Assembly: GCF_900637185.1 (NCBI RefSeq)
Contig: NZ_LR134352.1
Span: 5,446,001 to 5,510,000 of the forward strand
Source of the DNA: Nocardia asteroides
GTDB taxonomy: Bacteria; Actinomycetota; Actinomycetes; Mycobacteriales; Mycobacteriaceae
Length of the DNA: 64,000 bases
Reading direction: 5' to 3'
The position numbers were made by a program, and so were the translations under genes. Under the pieces are notes generated by a model that was not told where the DNA came from, ran no database searches, and saw only the letters and a program-made list of their open reading frames with translations. Positions within the stretch are counted from its first letter, which is position 1. Each line of letters begins with the position of its first letter. This document shows positions 8,363 to 17,239 of this stretch, one piece after another.

Positions 8363-9596
8363 GAGGGTCCTCCGGGTCGAGCCCCAGCAGGCCGAAACTG
8401 GCCCGCCGGGTGGCCGTGATGGCGGTGTCGACCGCGCGTTGCGCGCGGATCTGGCCCGCGTCCCCGATCTCGGGGGTGCCGCCGGGGCCGTCCCACGGGC
8501 GGTAGACGGTGTCGCCGCCGTCGCCCATCGCCGTGGGCGGCTGCACCCGGGGCGCGGCGGCGCGCACCCGCTCGATCCAGTCGTCGGGGATCGGCGTCTC
8601 CGGCGCCAGCGGCCGGTCCAGCGCGGCGGCGAGCAGGTGGGTCCACGCCCGGGGCACCACCCGCACCACGCCGTAGCCGCCGCCGCCCACGGCCAGCCAG
8701 CGCCCCTCGGCGTAACGGTCGGCCAGGTCGCGCATGGCCAGGAAGGCCGCCCGCTGCCCGTCGACGGTGAGTTCGAGGTCGGCCAGCGGGTCCTCGCGGT
8801 GGGTGTCCACCCCGCACTGGCTGACGACGATCTGTGGCCGGAACGCCGCCACCGCGCCGGGCACCACCGCGTGGAACCCGCGCAGCCACTGGGCATCCCG
8901 GGTGCCGGGCAGCAGCGGCAGGTTGATCGAGGTGCCCTCGGCGGCGCCGATACCGGTCTCGGTGGGCCAGCCGGTGTTGGGCCACAGCGTGGCCGGATGC
9001 TGGTGCAGCGAGATGGTCAGCACCCGGGGGTCGCCGTAGAAGGCGCGCTGGACGCCGTCGCCGTGGTGCACGTCGACATCGAGGTAGGCGATGCGGTCGA
9101 AGCCGTGCTCGAGCAGCCACGAGATGGCGATCGCGGCATCGTTGTAGACACAGAACCCCGAGGCGGCGTCGGGCATCGCGTGATGCATGCCACCACCGAT
9201 GCTGACCGCTCGCCGGGTCCGGCCCTCGGCGATCTCCCTGGCCGCCGCCAGGGTGCCGCCCACGATGACCGAGGCCGCCTCGTGCATGCGCGGGAAGACC
9301 GGATTGTCGGCGGTGCCCAGGCCGTACACCGTGTCCTCGGGCGAGGGCGGGCCGTCGCCGGCCCGGCGGACGGCCTCGATGTAGGCGCTGCTGTGCACCC
9401 GCAGCAGGTCGCCCTCGGTGGCCGCGTCCGGCGTCAACGGCTCGACACCGTCGAGCACGCCCAGACTTTCGGCCAGCGACATGGTGAACTGCAGACGCGC
9501 CGGTTTCATCGGGTGCTCGGGACCCCAGGTGTAGCCGAGGAATCGCTCGGTCCACACGACGGTGCCGGGCTGTTCGCTTCGCGACGGCGTGACCAT
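8355..9596 (-). CDS. acuC: AcuC-like class I histone deacetylase-family protein deacetylase
   Basis: A 413-residue arginase/deacetylase-fold enzyme expected to remove acetyl groups from lysines of cytoplasmic proteins such as acetyl-CoA synthetase. Visible family features are the His-His pair in SIGGGMHHAM, the zinc ligands in YLDVDVHHGDGV, the second zinc Asp near REDPLADLEL, and the late GGGGYG loop that carries the transition-state Tyr. AcuC of Bacillus is about 390 residues, so the length fits. The downstream gene on the same strand is the Pat-like acetyltransferase, overlapping by eight bases. The pair therefore looks like a writer-eraser unit for lysine acetylation, inserted between sigB and ideR. 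The ATG at 9596 gives the best-conserved N-terminus. Confidence 0.9.
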   Translation of the reverse strand: MVTPSRSEQPGTVVWTERFLGYTWGPEHPMKPARLQFTMSLAESLGVLDGVEPLTPDAATEGDLLRVHSSAYIEAVRRAGDGPPSPEDTVYGLGTADNPVFPRMHEAASVIVGGTLAAAREIAEGRTRRAVSIGGGMHHAMPDAASGFCVYNDAAIAISWLLEHGFDRIAYLDVDVHHGDGVQRAFYGDPRVLTISLHQHPATLWPNTGWPTETGIGAAEGTSINLPLLPGTRDAQWLRGFHAVVPGAVAAFRPQIVVSQCGVDTHREDPLADLELTVDGQRAAFLAMRDLADRYAEGRWLAVGGGGYGVVRVVPRAWTHLLAAALDRPLAPETPIPDDWIERVRAAAPRVQPPTAMGDGGDTVYRPWDGPGGTPEIGDAGQIRAQRAVDTAITATRRASFGLLGLDPEDPRD

Positions 9597-9725
9597 GCTC
9601 GCCACGCTAGTCGGAAGCAGCGGACCCCGTGACGCGTTGACATGCAGTAGAAATAGGGCCGCCGGTCCGGCGGGCGGACGGGCGTTCGCGCGTGGGTAGA
9701 ATTCGTGCCGACGAAGGGGTAACAG

Positions 9726-10412
9726 GTGAAGGATCTGGTCGACACCACGGAGATGTATCTCCGTACCATCTACGACCTCGAGGAAGAGGGCGTGGTGCCG
9801 TTGCGGGCGCGGATCGCCGAACGGCTCGAGCAGAGTGGTCCGACGGTGAGCCAGACGGTCGCGCGGATGGAACGCGACGGCCTGCTGCTGGTGGCGGGTG
9901 ACCGTCATCTCGAGCTCACCGACAAGGGCCGCGCCATGGCGGTCGCGGTGATGCGCAAGCACCGGCTCGCCGAGCGGTTGCTGGTCGACATCATCGGCCT
10001 CGACTGGCAGAACGTGCACGCCGAGGCGTGTCGCTGGGAGCACGTGATGAGCGAGGAGGTGGAGCGGCGCCTGATCGAGGTGCTCAACCACCCGACCACC
10101 TCGCCCTACGGCAACCCCATTCCCGGCCTGGACGAGCTCGGCCTCGGCGATTCCCCCGCTGCCGAGGAGACGCTGGTCCGGCTCTCCGACCTGCCCAACG
10201 GCACCTTGCACGCCGTGGTGGTGCGCAGGCTCGCCGAGCACATCCAGACCGACCCGGAGGTCATCGGGCGGCTGCGCGAGGCGGGTGTGGTGCCCGACGC
10301 GCGTGTCACCGTGGAGACCAAGCCGGGCGCGGTGCTGATCACGGTGCCGGGGCACAACGGTTTCGAACTGTCCGAAGAGATGGCGCACGCCGTCCAGGTG
10401 AGGCTGGTCTGA
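9726..10412 (+). CDS. ideR: Iron-dependent transcriptional repressor IdeR/DtxR
   Basis: A 228-residue DtxR-family repressor that binds iron boxes when loaded with Fe(II), controlling siderophore, iron-uptake and storage genes. The N-terminal winged helix (residues about 1-65) is followed by a dimerisation domain and a C-terminal SH3-like domain. All known metal ligands are present: His79, Glu83 and His98 for site 1, and Met10, Cys102, Glu105 and His106 for site 2. The length matches mycobacterial IdeR (230). It is followed after three bases by galE, as in corynebacteria, so the two form an operon. It is divergent from the acuC-like gene. Confidence 0.97.
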   Translation: MKDLVDTTEMYLRTIYDLEEEGVVPLRARIAERLEQSGPTVSQTVARMERDGLLLVAGDRHLELTDKGRAMAVAVMRKHRLAERLLVDIIGLDWQNVHAEACRWEHVMSEEVERRLIEVLNHPTTSPYGNPIPGLDELGLGDSPAAEETLVRLSDLPNGTLHAVVVRRLAEHIQTDPEVIGRLREAGVVPDARVTVETKPGAVLITVPGHNGFELSEEMAHAVQVRLV

Positions 10413-10415
10413 TTC

Positions 10416-11396
10416 GTGAAACTCCTCGTCACCGGCGGCGCCGGCTACGTGGGCGGCGTCTGCGCCGCGGTCCTGGTCGAACAGGGCAACGACGTGGTCG
10501 TCGTCGACGACCTGTCCACCGGTAACGCCGACGGCGTCCCCGCCGGCGTCCGCTTCGTCGATGGCGACATCGCCGTCGCGGCACCGGAACTGCTGCGCGC
10601 CGAATCCTTCGACGGCGTCCTGCATTTCGCGGCCCAGTCGCTGGTGGGTGAGTCGGTCGAGCAGCCGGAGAAGTACTGGCACGGCAACGTGGTCAAGACC
10701 CTGGCCCTGCTCGAGGCGATCCGCGAGACGGGCACTCCCCGGCTGGTGTTCTCCTCCACCGCGGCGGTCTACGGCGAGCCCGAACAGGTGCCGATCACCG
10801 AGGCGGCGCCGACCCGCCCGACCAATCCCTACGGCGCGAGCAAGCTGGCGATCGACCACGCCATCACCTCCTACGCGGTGGCGCACGGCATGGCGGCGAC
10901 GAGCCTGCGCTACTTCAACGTGGCGGGCGCCTACGGCGGTCTCGGTGAGAACCGGGTCGTGGAAACGCATCTGATCCCCCTCGTGTTGCAGGTGGCGCTG
11001 GGCCACCGCAAGGCCATCTCGGTCTACGGCACCGACTGGCCGACGCCGGACGGTACGTGTGTGCGCGACTACATCCACATCCGCGATCTGGCGCAGGCGC
11101 ATCTGCTGGCGCTGGCTTCCTCGCAGCCGGGCAGCCACCGCATCCTCAATCTCGGGTCGGGCACCGGTTTCTCGGTGCGCGAGGTGATCTCGGCCTGCCG
11201 GCGGGTGACCGGGCTGCCGATCGAGGCCGTGGACGCCCCGCGCCGACCGGGCGACCCCGCGGTGCTCATCGCCTCGAGCGACCGCGCGATCGCGGAGCTG
11301 GGCTGGCGGCCCGAGCACAACGATCTCGACGAGATCGTCTCCGACGCGTGGGAATTCCTGCGTTCGCTCGGCGACAAGGCGCACAGCGCACGCTGA
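10416..11396 (+). CDS. galE: UDP-glucose 4-epimerase
   Basis: A 326-residue extended short-chain dehydrogenase that interconverts UDP-glucose and UDP-galactose, supplying galactose for arabinogalactan and other envelope sugars. The NAD-binding [10 protein letters not shown] motif is at the extreme N-terminus, the catalytic Ser-Ser-Thr is at [10 protein letters not shown], and the Tyr-x-x-x-Lys pair is in YGASKLAID. The later substrate-binding region contains [10 protein letters not shown] and [14 protein letters not shown]. The GTG start lies three bases after the ideR stop, indicating co-transcription with the iron regulator. Confidence 0.94.
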   Translation: MKLLVTGGAGYVGGVCAAVLVEQGNDVVVVDDLSTGNADGVPAGVRFVDGDIAVAAPELLRAESFDGVLHFAAQSLVGESVEQPEKYWHGNVVKTLALLEAIRETGTPRLVFSSTAAVYGEPEQVPITEAAPTRPTNPYGASKLAIDHAITSYAVAHGMAATSLRYFNVAGAYGGLGENRVVETHLIPLVLQVALGHRKAISVYGTDWPTPDGTCVRDYIHIRDLAQAHLLALASSQPGSHRILNLGSGTGFSVREVISACRRVTGLPIEAVDAPRRPGDPAVLIASSDRAIAELGWRPEHNDLDEIVSDAWEFLRSLGDKAHSAR

Positions 11397-11418
11397 TCCC
11401 CGGCCGGAAACGGCGGCG

Positions 11419-12585
11419 TCACAGGTCGATCGGGCCGATGTCGACCCCGAGGTCGGCGGCGATCTGGTGCCCGCAGCGAGCGAGCCTGCGCAGCCGTTCC
11501 GGCCGCAGGCCGCTCTGCAGCGACGTTTCCAGCAGCACCGCCATCGGGTGCGTGGCATCGGCGTGGACCGCGGCACTCAGCGCGACGCCGGCGAACGGGC
11601 CGTCACCGCGCAGGTAGGCGCTGAAGCCCAGCAGGGCCGCCGCTTCGGCCCGGTCGACGCCGGGTGTGGCGCGCGCGAGCTGGGCCCACAGCTGTTCGGC
11701 GGCTTCGGCGTGATCGGTCAGCGCCAATCCGTACATCGCGTCGCGAATCGGCCGGTCACGCAGGGTGGCGGCCAGCCGGGCCAGTTCGCGGTCGGCGCGC
11801 GGTTCCCCGGAGGCGGCGTCGGCGATCTGCCACAGCACCCATTCCAGGGCATTGCGCTGAAACGCCACCGCTTGCCCGGCGCGCGCGGCCGCCGTCAGCC
11901 CCGCGCGATAACGCGCCACCGCGGGCCCGATCCGGGTCCGGACCCGGGCGCAGCGCTGCCGGTCCGCCCGGACCAGCGCGGTCAGTTCGCCGCGCGACCG
12001 CCGGATCTGCCTGCCGTCGACGACCTGCGCCACCGCCACCGGCGACGCGCCCGGATCGCCCACGATCCCGCTGTCACGCGGGTCGGACAGGTTGCGATAC
12101 CGGCTACCGGCCGCGATCGTGGGCACCGACCAGGCGCCGCGCACCGCGACCCCCTCGGTTCCGAGCGCCTCGATCAGCGTCGCGGCGCACAGCACGTCGG
12201 CGCCGTCGGCCATCCGGTCGTCGACGAGCACCACCAGGACCCCGACCGCCTGTTCGCGCAGGCAGATCGACCCGAGGCAGGCGGTGAACCGATCTCTGCG
12301 CCACGGGTCGGTGATGCTGTCCAGATCGAACCGCACCACCGCCTCGATCGCCGTCGGGCCGGGGGCACCGGTGCCGCGCAGGACCGCGGCCACGAGCGAG
12401 CGCTCCGGGACGAAACCCAGCATGGCCGGCAGCGCGGCGATCAGGGTGCCGGGATCGTCCACCCGCAGCGGCGGCTGGGGCAGGCCGGGCCGGTAGCCGG
12501 GCGGAGTGGATTCCGCGCAGGTGAGAGCGCGGGCGAAGGGGCTGGTGCGGTGGGTCCGGCGGGTGGAGTTCGTCGACGATGTCAT
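11419..12585 (-). CDS. DUF4192 family protein
   Basis: A 388-residue cytoplasmic protein. The N-terminal block LIAALPAMLGFVPERSLVAAVL is the DUF4192 signature, followed by a segment with VLVVLVDDRMADG and a C-terminal helical half rich in alanine that contains several short repeated helical pairs (about residues 250-385). The family is found across Actinobacteria and has no established function. It converges on galE with 22 bases between them and no clear terminator. A gene of this kind occurs near ideR in related genomes, which supports it being part of the conserved backbone. Confidence 0.85.
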   Translation of the reverse strand: MTSSTNSTRRTHRTSPFARALTCAESTPPGYRPGLPQPPLRVDDPGTLIAALPAMLGFVPERSLVAAVLRGTGAPGPTAIEAVVRFDLDSITDPWRRDRFTACLGSICLREQAVGVLVVLVDDRMADGADVLCAATLIEALGTEGVAVRGAWSVPTIAAGSRYRNLSDPRDSGIVGDPGASPVAVAQVVDGRQIRRSRGELTALVRADRQRCARVRTRIGPAVARYRAGLTAAARAGQAVAFQRNALEWVLWQIADAASGEPRADRELARLAATLRDRPIRDAMYGLALTDHAEAAEQLWAQLARATPGVDRAEAAALLGFSAYLRGDGPFAGVALSAAVHADATHPMAVLLETSLQSGLRPERLRRLARCGHQIAADLGVDIGPIDL

Positions 12586-12733
12586 GACGCCACCGTGCCC
12601 GACCGGCCCCTGCCGCTGTCTGCGGCGACCTGGGGCTTCCGCTGCCCTGTTGACGGCGCTCGAGCTGTGGAGAGGTAGCGGTTCCGGGGTCGCGGCGGCG
12701 GCGAATCTGTCACCGGCGCGTGCTAGGCGCGGT

Positions 12734-13471
12734 TCAGCTGTCGCGTACCCGCCGCACGGCGGCCGCGAACATCTCGTCGACGGCGGCGTTGTCGGGTGTG
12801 CCCGCGCCGAAGGTCATCGAGGTCACGGTGATCCGGACGTCGCCGATCTGCCCGATCGAGGTCTGCATGGTCTGGGTCAGCCCGGGTCCGCCGACGTCGG
12901 GAACCACGGTGCGCCGCAACGACACCGCGTCGTCCGCGCCCGCCGGGACGGCCGGGTCGAGCACCGTCGACACGGTCGCCTCCGCACCCACCCGGGCGAC
13001 CCTGATCTGTTCGCACCCGGCCAGCCGGTCGCGCAGCCGCGCCGGTTGTTCGGTGGTCCGGGACAGCTCGACGGTGAGGGTGGCCCGGTTCGCGTCGTCG
13101 TTGCCGACGGCCACGGCGGGCGGTTCCCCGGTCGGCTCTGGTTCCGGCGGCGCGCAGCGCGCCGGGCTGACGGTGGCGCCCGCGCCGACGCCGTCCAGGT
13201 CGCCCGCGGCCGCGGCGGCCGCCTGCGGCGGCAGCACCACCGCCGGGTACCGGGGCGGGAACTGCTGCGGACCGGGCAGCATCTCGGCGAGCACCCCGTC
13301 GACGTGGCGCACCGCCAGCGCGCTCTGCGCCACCGGCGCCCCGCTGATGCTGTCCCCGCAGCCGGTTGCCAGCGCGGTGATCGCGGCCGCGCAGACCAGC
13401 ACCCCGCGCCGCCGCCGGGTGCGCCGGACCGGGCCGGGCCCGCCGTTCGGTGTCGTTTCCGCCACGTTCAC
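12734..13471 (-). CDS. Predicted lipoprotein of unknown function
   Basis: With the GTG at 13471 the protein is 245 residues long. A basic n-region (RRTRRRRG) is followed by a hydrophobic stretch and the lipobox ALATGC, so the mature protein should be lipid-anchored on the outer face of the membrane. The mature part has scattered cysteines and a C-terminal segment (GDVRITVTSMTFG, then VDEMFAAAVRRVRD) that resembles actinobacterial DUF5642 or sensor-domain lipoproteins. That resemblance is only suggestive. GTG codons at 13465 and 13480 are alternative starts. It is divergent from the PAC2 gene, with 194 bases between them. Confidence 0.7.
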   Translation of the reverse strand: MNVAETTPNGGPGPVRRTRRRRGVLVCAAAITALATGCGDSISGAPVAQSALAVRHVDGVLAEMLPGPQQFPPRYPAVVLPPQAAAAAAGDLDGVGAGATVSPARCAPPEPEPTGEPPAVAVGNDDANRATLTVELSRTTEQPARLRDRLAGCEQIRVARVGAEATVSTVLDPAVPAGADDAVSLRRTVVPDVGGPGLTQTMQTSIGQIGDVRITVTSMTFGAGTPDNAAVDEMFAAAVRRVRDS

Positions 13472-13665
13472 ACCGTCCACTGTGCCGCACCGGGCCGATC
13501 CGGGCCCGCCCGCCACGCCGCGCGGGAATGTCGCGGCGGCGGTGGCTGTTGTGTAGCAGGACCAGCTGTCCTCCGGCCGTCTGCGACGCGTGTGCTCGCG
13601 TGGGGGACAATGGACAATGCCTCCCCCGCCGCGAGCGTTGGTGGCCGCGCAGGAAGGAGTACGCG

Positions 13666-14610
13666 ATGGATGACCAGTCGCATATGTACGAGCTGGAGTT
13701 CCCGGCACCGCAGCTGTCCTCGGACGACGGCGCGGGCCCCGTGCTGGTGCACGGGCTCGAAGGTTTCACCGACGCCGGTCACGCCGTGCGCCTGGCGACC
13801 ACCCATCTGCGCGAGAGCCTCGAATCCGAGCTCGTCGCCTCGTTCGACGTGGACGAGCTGCTGGACTACCGCTCGCGCCGTCCGCTGATGACGTTCAAGA
13901 CCGATCACTTCTCCGACTACGCCGAGCCGGAGCTGAACCTGTGGGCGCTGCGCGACACCGCGGGCACCCCGTTCCTGCTGCTGGCGGGCCTGGAGCCGGA
14001 TCTGCGCTGGGAGAAGTTCACCACCGCGGTGCGGCTGCTGGCCGAACAGCTCGGCGTGCGCCGCACGATCGGCCTGTCCGCGATCCCGATGGCGATCCCG
14101 CACACCCGTCCGCTCGGGGTCACCGCGCATTCCTCGGACCGCTCGCTGATCGGTGACCATCAGCGCTGGCCCGGTGAGCTGCAGGTGCCGGGCAGCGCGT
14201 CCTCGCTGCTCGAGTTCCGGATGGCACAGCACGGCCACGAATCGCTCGGGTTCTCCGTGCACGTGCCGCACTACCTGGCCCAGACCGACTACCCCGAGGC
14301 CGCCCAGACCCTGCTGGAGAACGTCGCCGACAGCGCGGGCCTGGAACTGCCGCTCGCCGCGCTGGGCGACGCGGCCGCGCGGGTGCGCGAGCAGGTCGCC
14401 GAGCACATCGCGGGCAACGAGGAGGTCGAGACGGTCGTGACGGCGCTGGAACGCCAGTACGACAGTTTCGTCACCGCGCAGGAGCAGCAGTCCAGCCTGC
14501 TGGCCGGCGACGGCGAACTGCCCAGCGGTGACGAGCTCGGCGCCGAGTTCGAGCGTTTCCTGGCCGAACAGGGTGGTTACGGCGACACCGCCGCCGACGG
14601 CAAGGACTGA
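13666..14610 (+). CDS. PAC2 family protein (Rv2714-like)
   Basis: A 314-residue protein of the PAC2 (proteasome-assembly-chaperone 2-like) family. Visible features are the N-terminal core (VLVHGLEGFTDAGHAVRLA), the central LRWEKFTTAVRLLAEQLGVRRTIGLSAIP, and an acidic, coiled C-terminal tail after about residue 240 that includes ALERQYDSFVTAQEQQ. Actinobacterial PAC2 proteins form trimers and have no settled function; some relatives act with the proteasome or ATP-grasp proteins. An AGGAAGGAG site sits eight bases before the ATG. In M. tuberculosis the orthologue Rv2714 also lies a few genes after ideR. The helicase gene follows 26 bases later on the same strand. Confidence 0.88.
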   Translation: MDDQSHMYELEFPAPQLSSDDGAGPVLVHGLEGFTDAGHAVRLATTHLRESLESELVASFDVDELLDYRSRRPLMTFKTDHFSDYAEPELNLWALRDTAGTPFLLLAGLEPDLRWEKFTTAVRLLAEQLGVRRTIGLSAIPMAIPHTRPLGVTAHSSDRSLIGDHQRWPGELQVPGSASSLLEFRMAQHGHESLGFSVHVPHYLAQTDYPEAAQTLLENVADSAGLELPLAALGDAAARVREQVAEHIAGNEEVETVVTALERQYDSFVTAQEQQSSLLAGDGELPSGDELGAEFERFLAEQGGYGDTAADGKD

Positions 14611-14636
14611 ACCGCCGACCCACTAGGGTGGTCGGA

Positions 14637-17135
14637 GTGGATCTGACCGACCTGCTGGAAATCCCCGGGACCGACGCCGACGCGCTCTACGAGTCGTTCG
14701 GGGCGTGGGCCGCCGAGCAGGGCACGCCCCTGTACCCGGCGCAGGACGAGGCGCTGATGGAGCTGGCGTCGGGGTCCCACGTCATCCTGGCGACCCCGAC
14801 CGGCTCCGGAAAGTCCCTGGTCGCGGTCGGCGCGCACCTGTTCGCGATGGCCAACGGGCAGCGCAGCTATTACACGGCGCCGATCAAGGCGCTGGTGAGC
14901 GAGAAGTTCTTCGCACTGTGCGAGGTGTTCGGCGCGGCGAACGTGGGCATGGTCACCGGCGACGCGGCCGTCAACGCCGATGCCCCGATCATCTGCGCCA
15001 CGGCCGAGATCCTGGCCAACCTGGCGCTGCGCGAGGGCGCGGCCGCCGAGGTCGGGCAGGTGGTGATGGACGAGTTCCACTTCTACGCCGATCCCGATCG
15101 CGGTTGGGCCTGGCAGGTGCCGATCATCGAGTTGCCCCGGGCCCAGTTCCTGCTGATGTCGGCGACACTCGGCGAGGTCGACTTCTTCGCCACCGATCTC
15201 GAACGCCGCACCGGCCGCCCCACGGCGGTCGTCGCCGGCACCGAACGTCCTGTCCCGCTGACGTTCTCGTACGTACGCACCCCCATCACCGAGACGCTCG
15301 AGGAACTGGTCACCACCCACCAGGCACCGGTGTACGTCGTGCACTTCACCCAGGCCGCCGCGCTCGAGCGCGCGCAGGCGCTCACCAGCGTGAATTTCGC
15401 CACCCGCGCCGAGAAGGACGCCATCGCCGCCGCGATCGGCGAATTCCGGTTCGCGTCGGGCTTCGGCAAGACGCTGTCGCGGCTGATCCGGCACGGCATC
15501 GGCGTCCATCACGCGGGCATGCTGCCCAAATACCGCAGGCTGGTGGAGAAACTGGCCCAGGACGGGCTGCTGAAGGTGGTGTGCGGCACCGACACCCTCG
15601 GCGTGGGCATCAACGTGCCGATCCGCACGGTGCTGCTCACCGGGCTCACCAAGTTCGACGGTGTCCGCACCCGCAGGCTCAAGGCCCGCGAGTTCCATCA
15701 GATCGCCGGGCGCGCGGGCCGGGCCGGGTTCGACACCATGGGCACGGTGGTGGTGCAGGCGCCCGAGCACGAGGTGGAGAACGCCCGGCTCATCGCCAAG
15801 GCCGGGGACGACCCGAAGAAGCAGCGCAAGGTGCAGCGGCGCAAGCCGCCGGAGGGTTTCGTGTCCTGGAGCGAGGAGACCTTCGACCGGCTCGTCGCCG
15901 CGCAGCCCGAGCCGATGGTGTCGCGCTTCGCGGTGACCAACGCCATGCTGCTCAACGTGATCGCCCGGCCCGGCAACTGTTTCGACGCGATGCGGCATCT
16001 GCTCGAGGACAATCACGAGCCGCGCGCGGCCCAGCGCAAGCACATCCTGCGCGCGATCCGGCTCTACCGCGCCCTGCGCGACGCCGGGGTGGTGCAGCAG
16101 CTCGACGAGCCCGACGCGAAGGGCCGGATGGCCCGGCTCACCGTCGACCTGCAACGCGACTTCGCCCTGGATCAGCCGCTGTCGCCGTTCGCGCTGGCCG
16201 CCTTCGAACTGCTCGATCGCGAAAGCCCCACCTACACACTCGATGTCGTCTCGCTGATCGAGGCCACCCTGGAGGACCCACGCCAGCTGCTGATGGCCCA
16301 GCAGCACAAGGCGCGCGGCGCGGCGGTGGCCGAGATGAAGGCCGACGGCATCGAATACGAGGAGCGGATGGAGCTCCTGGAAGAGGTGACCTGGCCCAAA
16401 CCGCTGGCCGAACTGATCGAGCCCGCGTTCGAGACCTACCGGGCCGGGCATCCCTGGGTCTCGGAGTTCGCGCCGTCGCCGAAGTCGGTGGTGCGCGACA
16501 TGATCGAGCGCGCGATGACCTTCGCCGAACTGATCTCGTTCTACGAACTGGCCCGTTCCGAGGGCGTGGTGCTGCGCTATCTCGCCGACGCCTACCGGGC
16601 GCTGCGGCGCACGGTGCCGGACGCGGCCCGCACCGAGGAACTCGACGACCTCGTCGAATGGCTCGGCGAGCTGATCCGCCAGGTGGATTCGAGCCTGCTC
16701 GACGAATGGGAGCAGCTCACCAACCCGGGCGCGGAGAACGACGCCGAGCAGATCGCTTTCGGCGCTGAATCGGTGCGCCCGATCTCGGCCAACGAGCGCG
16801 CGTTCCGGGTGATGGTGCGCAACGCCATGTTCCGCCGCGTCGAGCTGGCCGCCCGGCGATACTGGGACGAGCTGGACGCGCTGAGCCCCGGCCCCGACTG
16901 GGAGCAGGATTTCGCGCCCTACTTCGACGAGTACGACACGATCGGCACCGGCCCCGACGCCCGCGGCCCGCAGCTGTTCCAGGTGGAGCAGCGGCCCGGT
17001 TTCTGGCACGTGCGCCAGGTGCTCGACGACCCCGCGGGCGACCACGGCTGGGCACTGACGGCGATCGTGGATCTGGAGGAGTCCGACGCCGCGGGAGAGG
17101 TGGTGTTCGACGAGGTCACAGTATCGGCGGGGTGA
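14637..17135 (+). CDS. DEAD/DEAH-box helicase with C-terminal DUF3516
   Basis: An 832-residue superfamily 2 helicase of the Ski2/HelY-like group. The helicase core shows Walker A TPTGSGKS, motif II as DEFH, motif III SATLG and motif VI QIAGRAGRAGF; motif IV/V residues lie around GTDTLGVGINVPIR. The C-terminal roughly 400 residues are helical and correspond to DUF3516, which is confined to Actinobacteria. It probably unwinds structured RNA or RNA-DNA hybrids, but the substrate is unknown. The GTG at 14637 is chosen because AGGGTGG sits five bases upstream; a GTG at 14628 is the alternative. It probably shares an operon with the PAC2 gene. Confidence 0.9.
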   Translation: MDLTDLLEIPGTDADALYESFGAWAAEQGTPLYPAQDEALMELASGSHVILATPTGSGKSLVAVGAHLFAMANGQRSYYTAPIKALVSEKFFALCEVFGAANVGMVTGDAAVNADAPIICATAEILANLALREGAAAEVGQVVMDEFHFYADPDRGWAWQVPIIELPRAQFLLMSATLGEVDFFATDLERRTGRPTAVVAGTERPVPLTFSYVRTPITETLEELVTTHQAPVYVVHFTQAAALERAQALTSVNFATRAEKDAIAAAIGEFRFASGFGKTLSRLIRHGIGVHHAGMLPKYRRLVEKLAQDGLLKVVCGTDTLGVGINVPIRTVLLTGLTKFDGVRTRRLKAREFHQIAGRAGRAGFDTMGTVVVQAPEHEVENARLIAKAGDDPKKQRKVQRRKPPEGFVSWSEETFDRLVAAQPEPMVSRFAVTNAMLLNVIARPGNCFDAMRHLLEDNHEPRAAQRKHILRAIRLYRALRDAGVVQQLDEPDAKGRMARLTVDLQRDFALDQPLSPFALAAFELLDRESPTYTLDVVSLIEATLEDPRQLLMAQQHKARGAAVAEMKADGIEYEERMELLEEVTWPKPLAELIEPAFETYRAGHPWVSEFAPSPKSVVRDMIERAMTFAELISFYELARSEGVVLRYLADAYRALRRTVPDAARTEELDDLVEWLGELIRQVDSSLLDEWEQLTNPGAENDAEQIAFGAESVRPISANERAFRVMVRNAMFRRVELAARRYWDELDALSPGPDWEQDFAPYFDEYDTIGTGPDARGPQLFQVEQRPGFWHVRQVLDDPAGDHGWALTAIVDLEESDAAGEVVFDEVTVSAG

Positions 17136-17239
17136 GTGATACCCGTTCCCTATCGTCGTAAATGACGAATGTTTGACGGATTCGTTGTTGGGTAGGCGCC
17201 GCTGATAGTCTCTCCCGGCCGCCGACCGAAAGTTCAACT

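Noticed and set aside
5465..8419. Long open frame on the strand opposite the acetyltransferase gene
   Set aside because: It is rich in Arg, Gly, His and Gln, with no domain pattern, and mirrors a well-supported gene in the other direction, as is common in high-GC DNA.
9597..11576. Upstream extension of the acuC-like frame through ideR and galE
   Set aside because: The extension is compositionally like a shadow frame and overlaps two clear genes; the deacetylase domain starts at the ATG at 9596.
14577..17237. Long open frame opposite the DUF3516 helicase
   Set aside because: Antisense to a gene with all helicase motifs; the translation shows no domain features.
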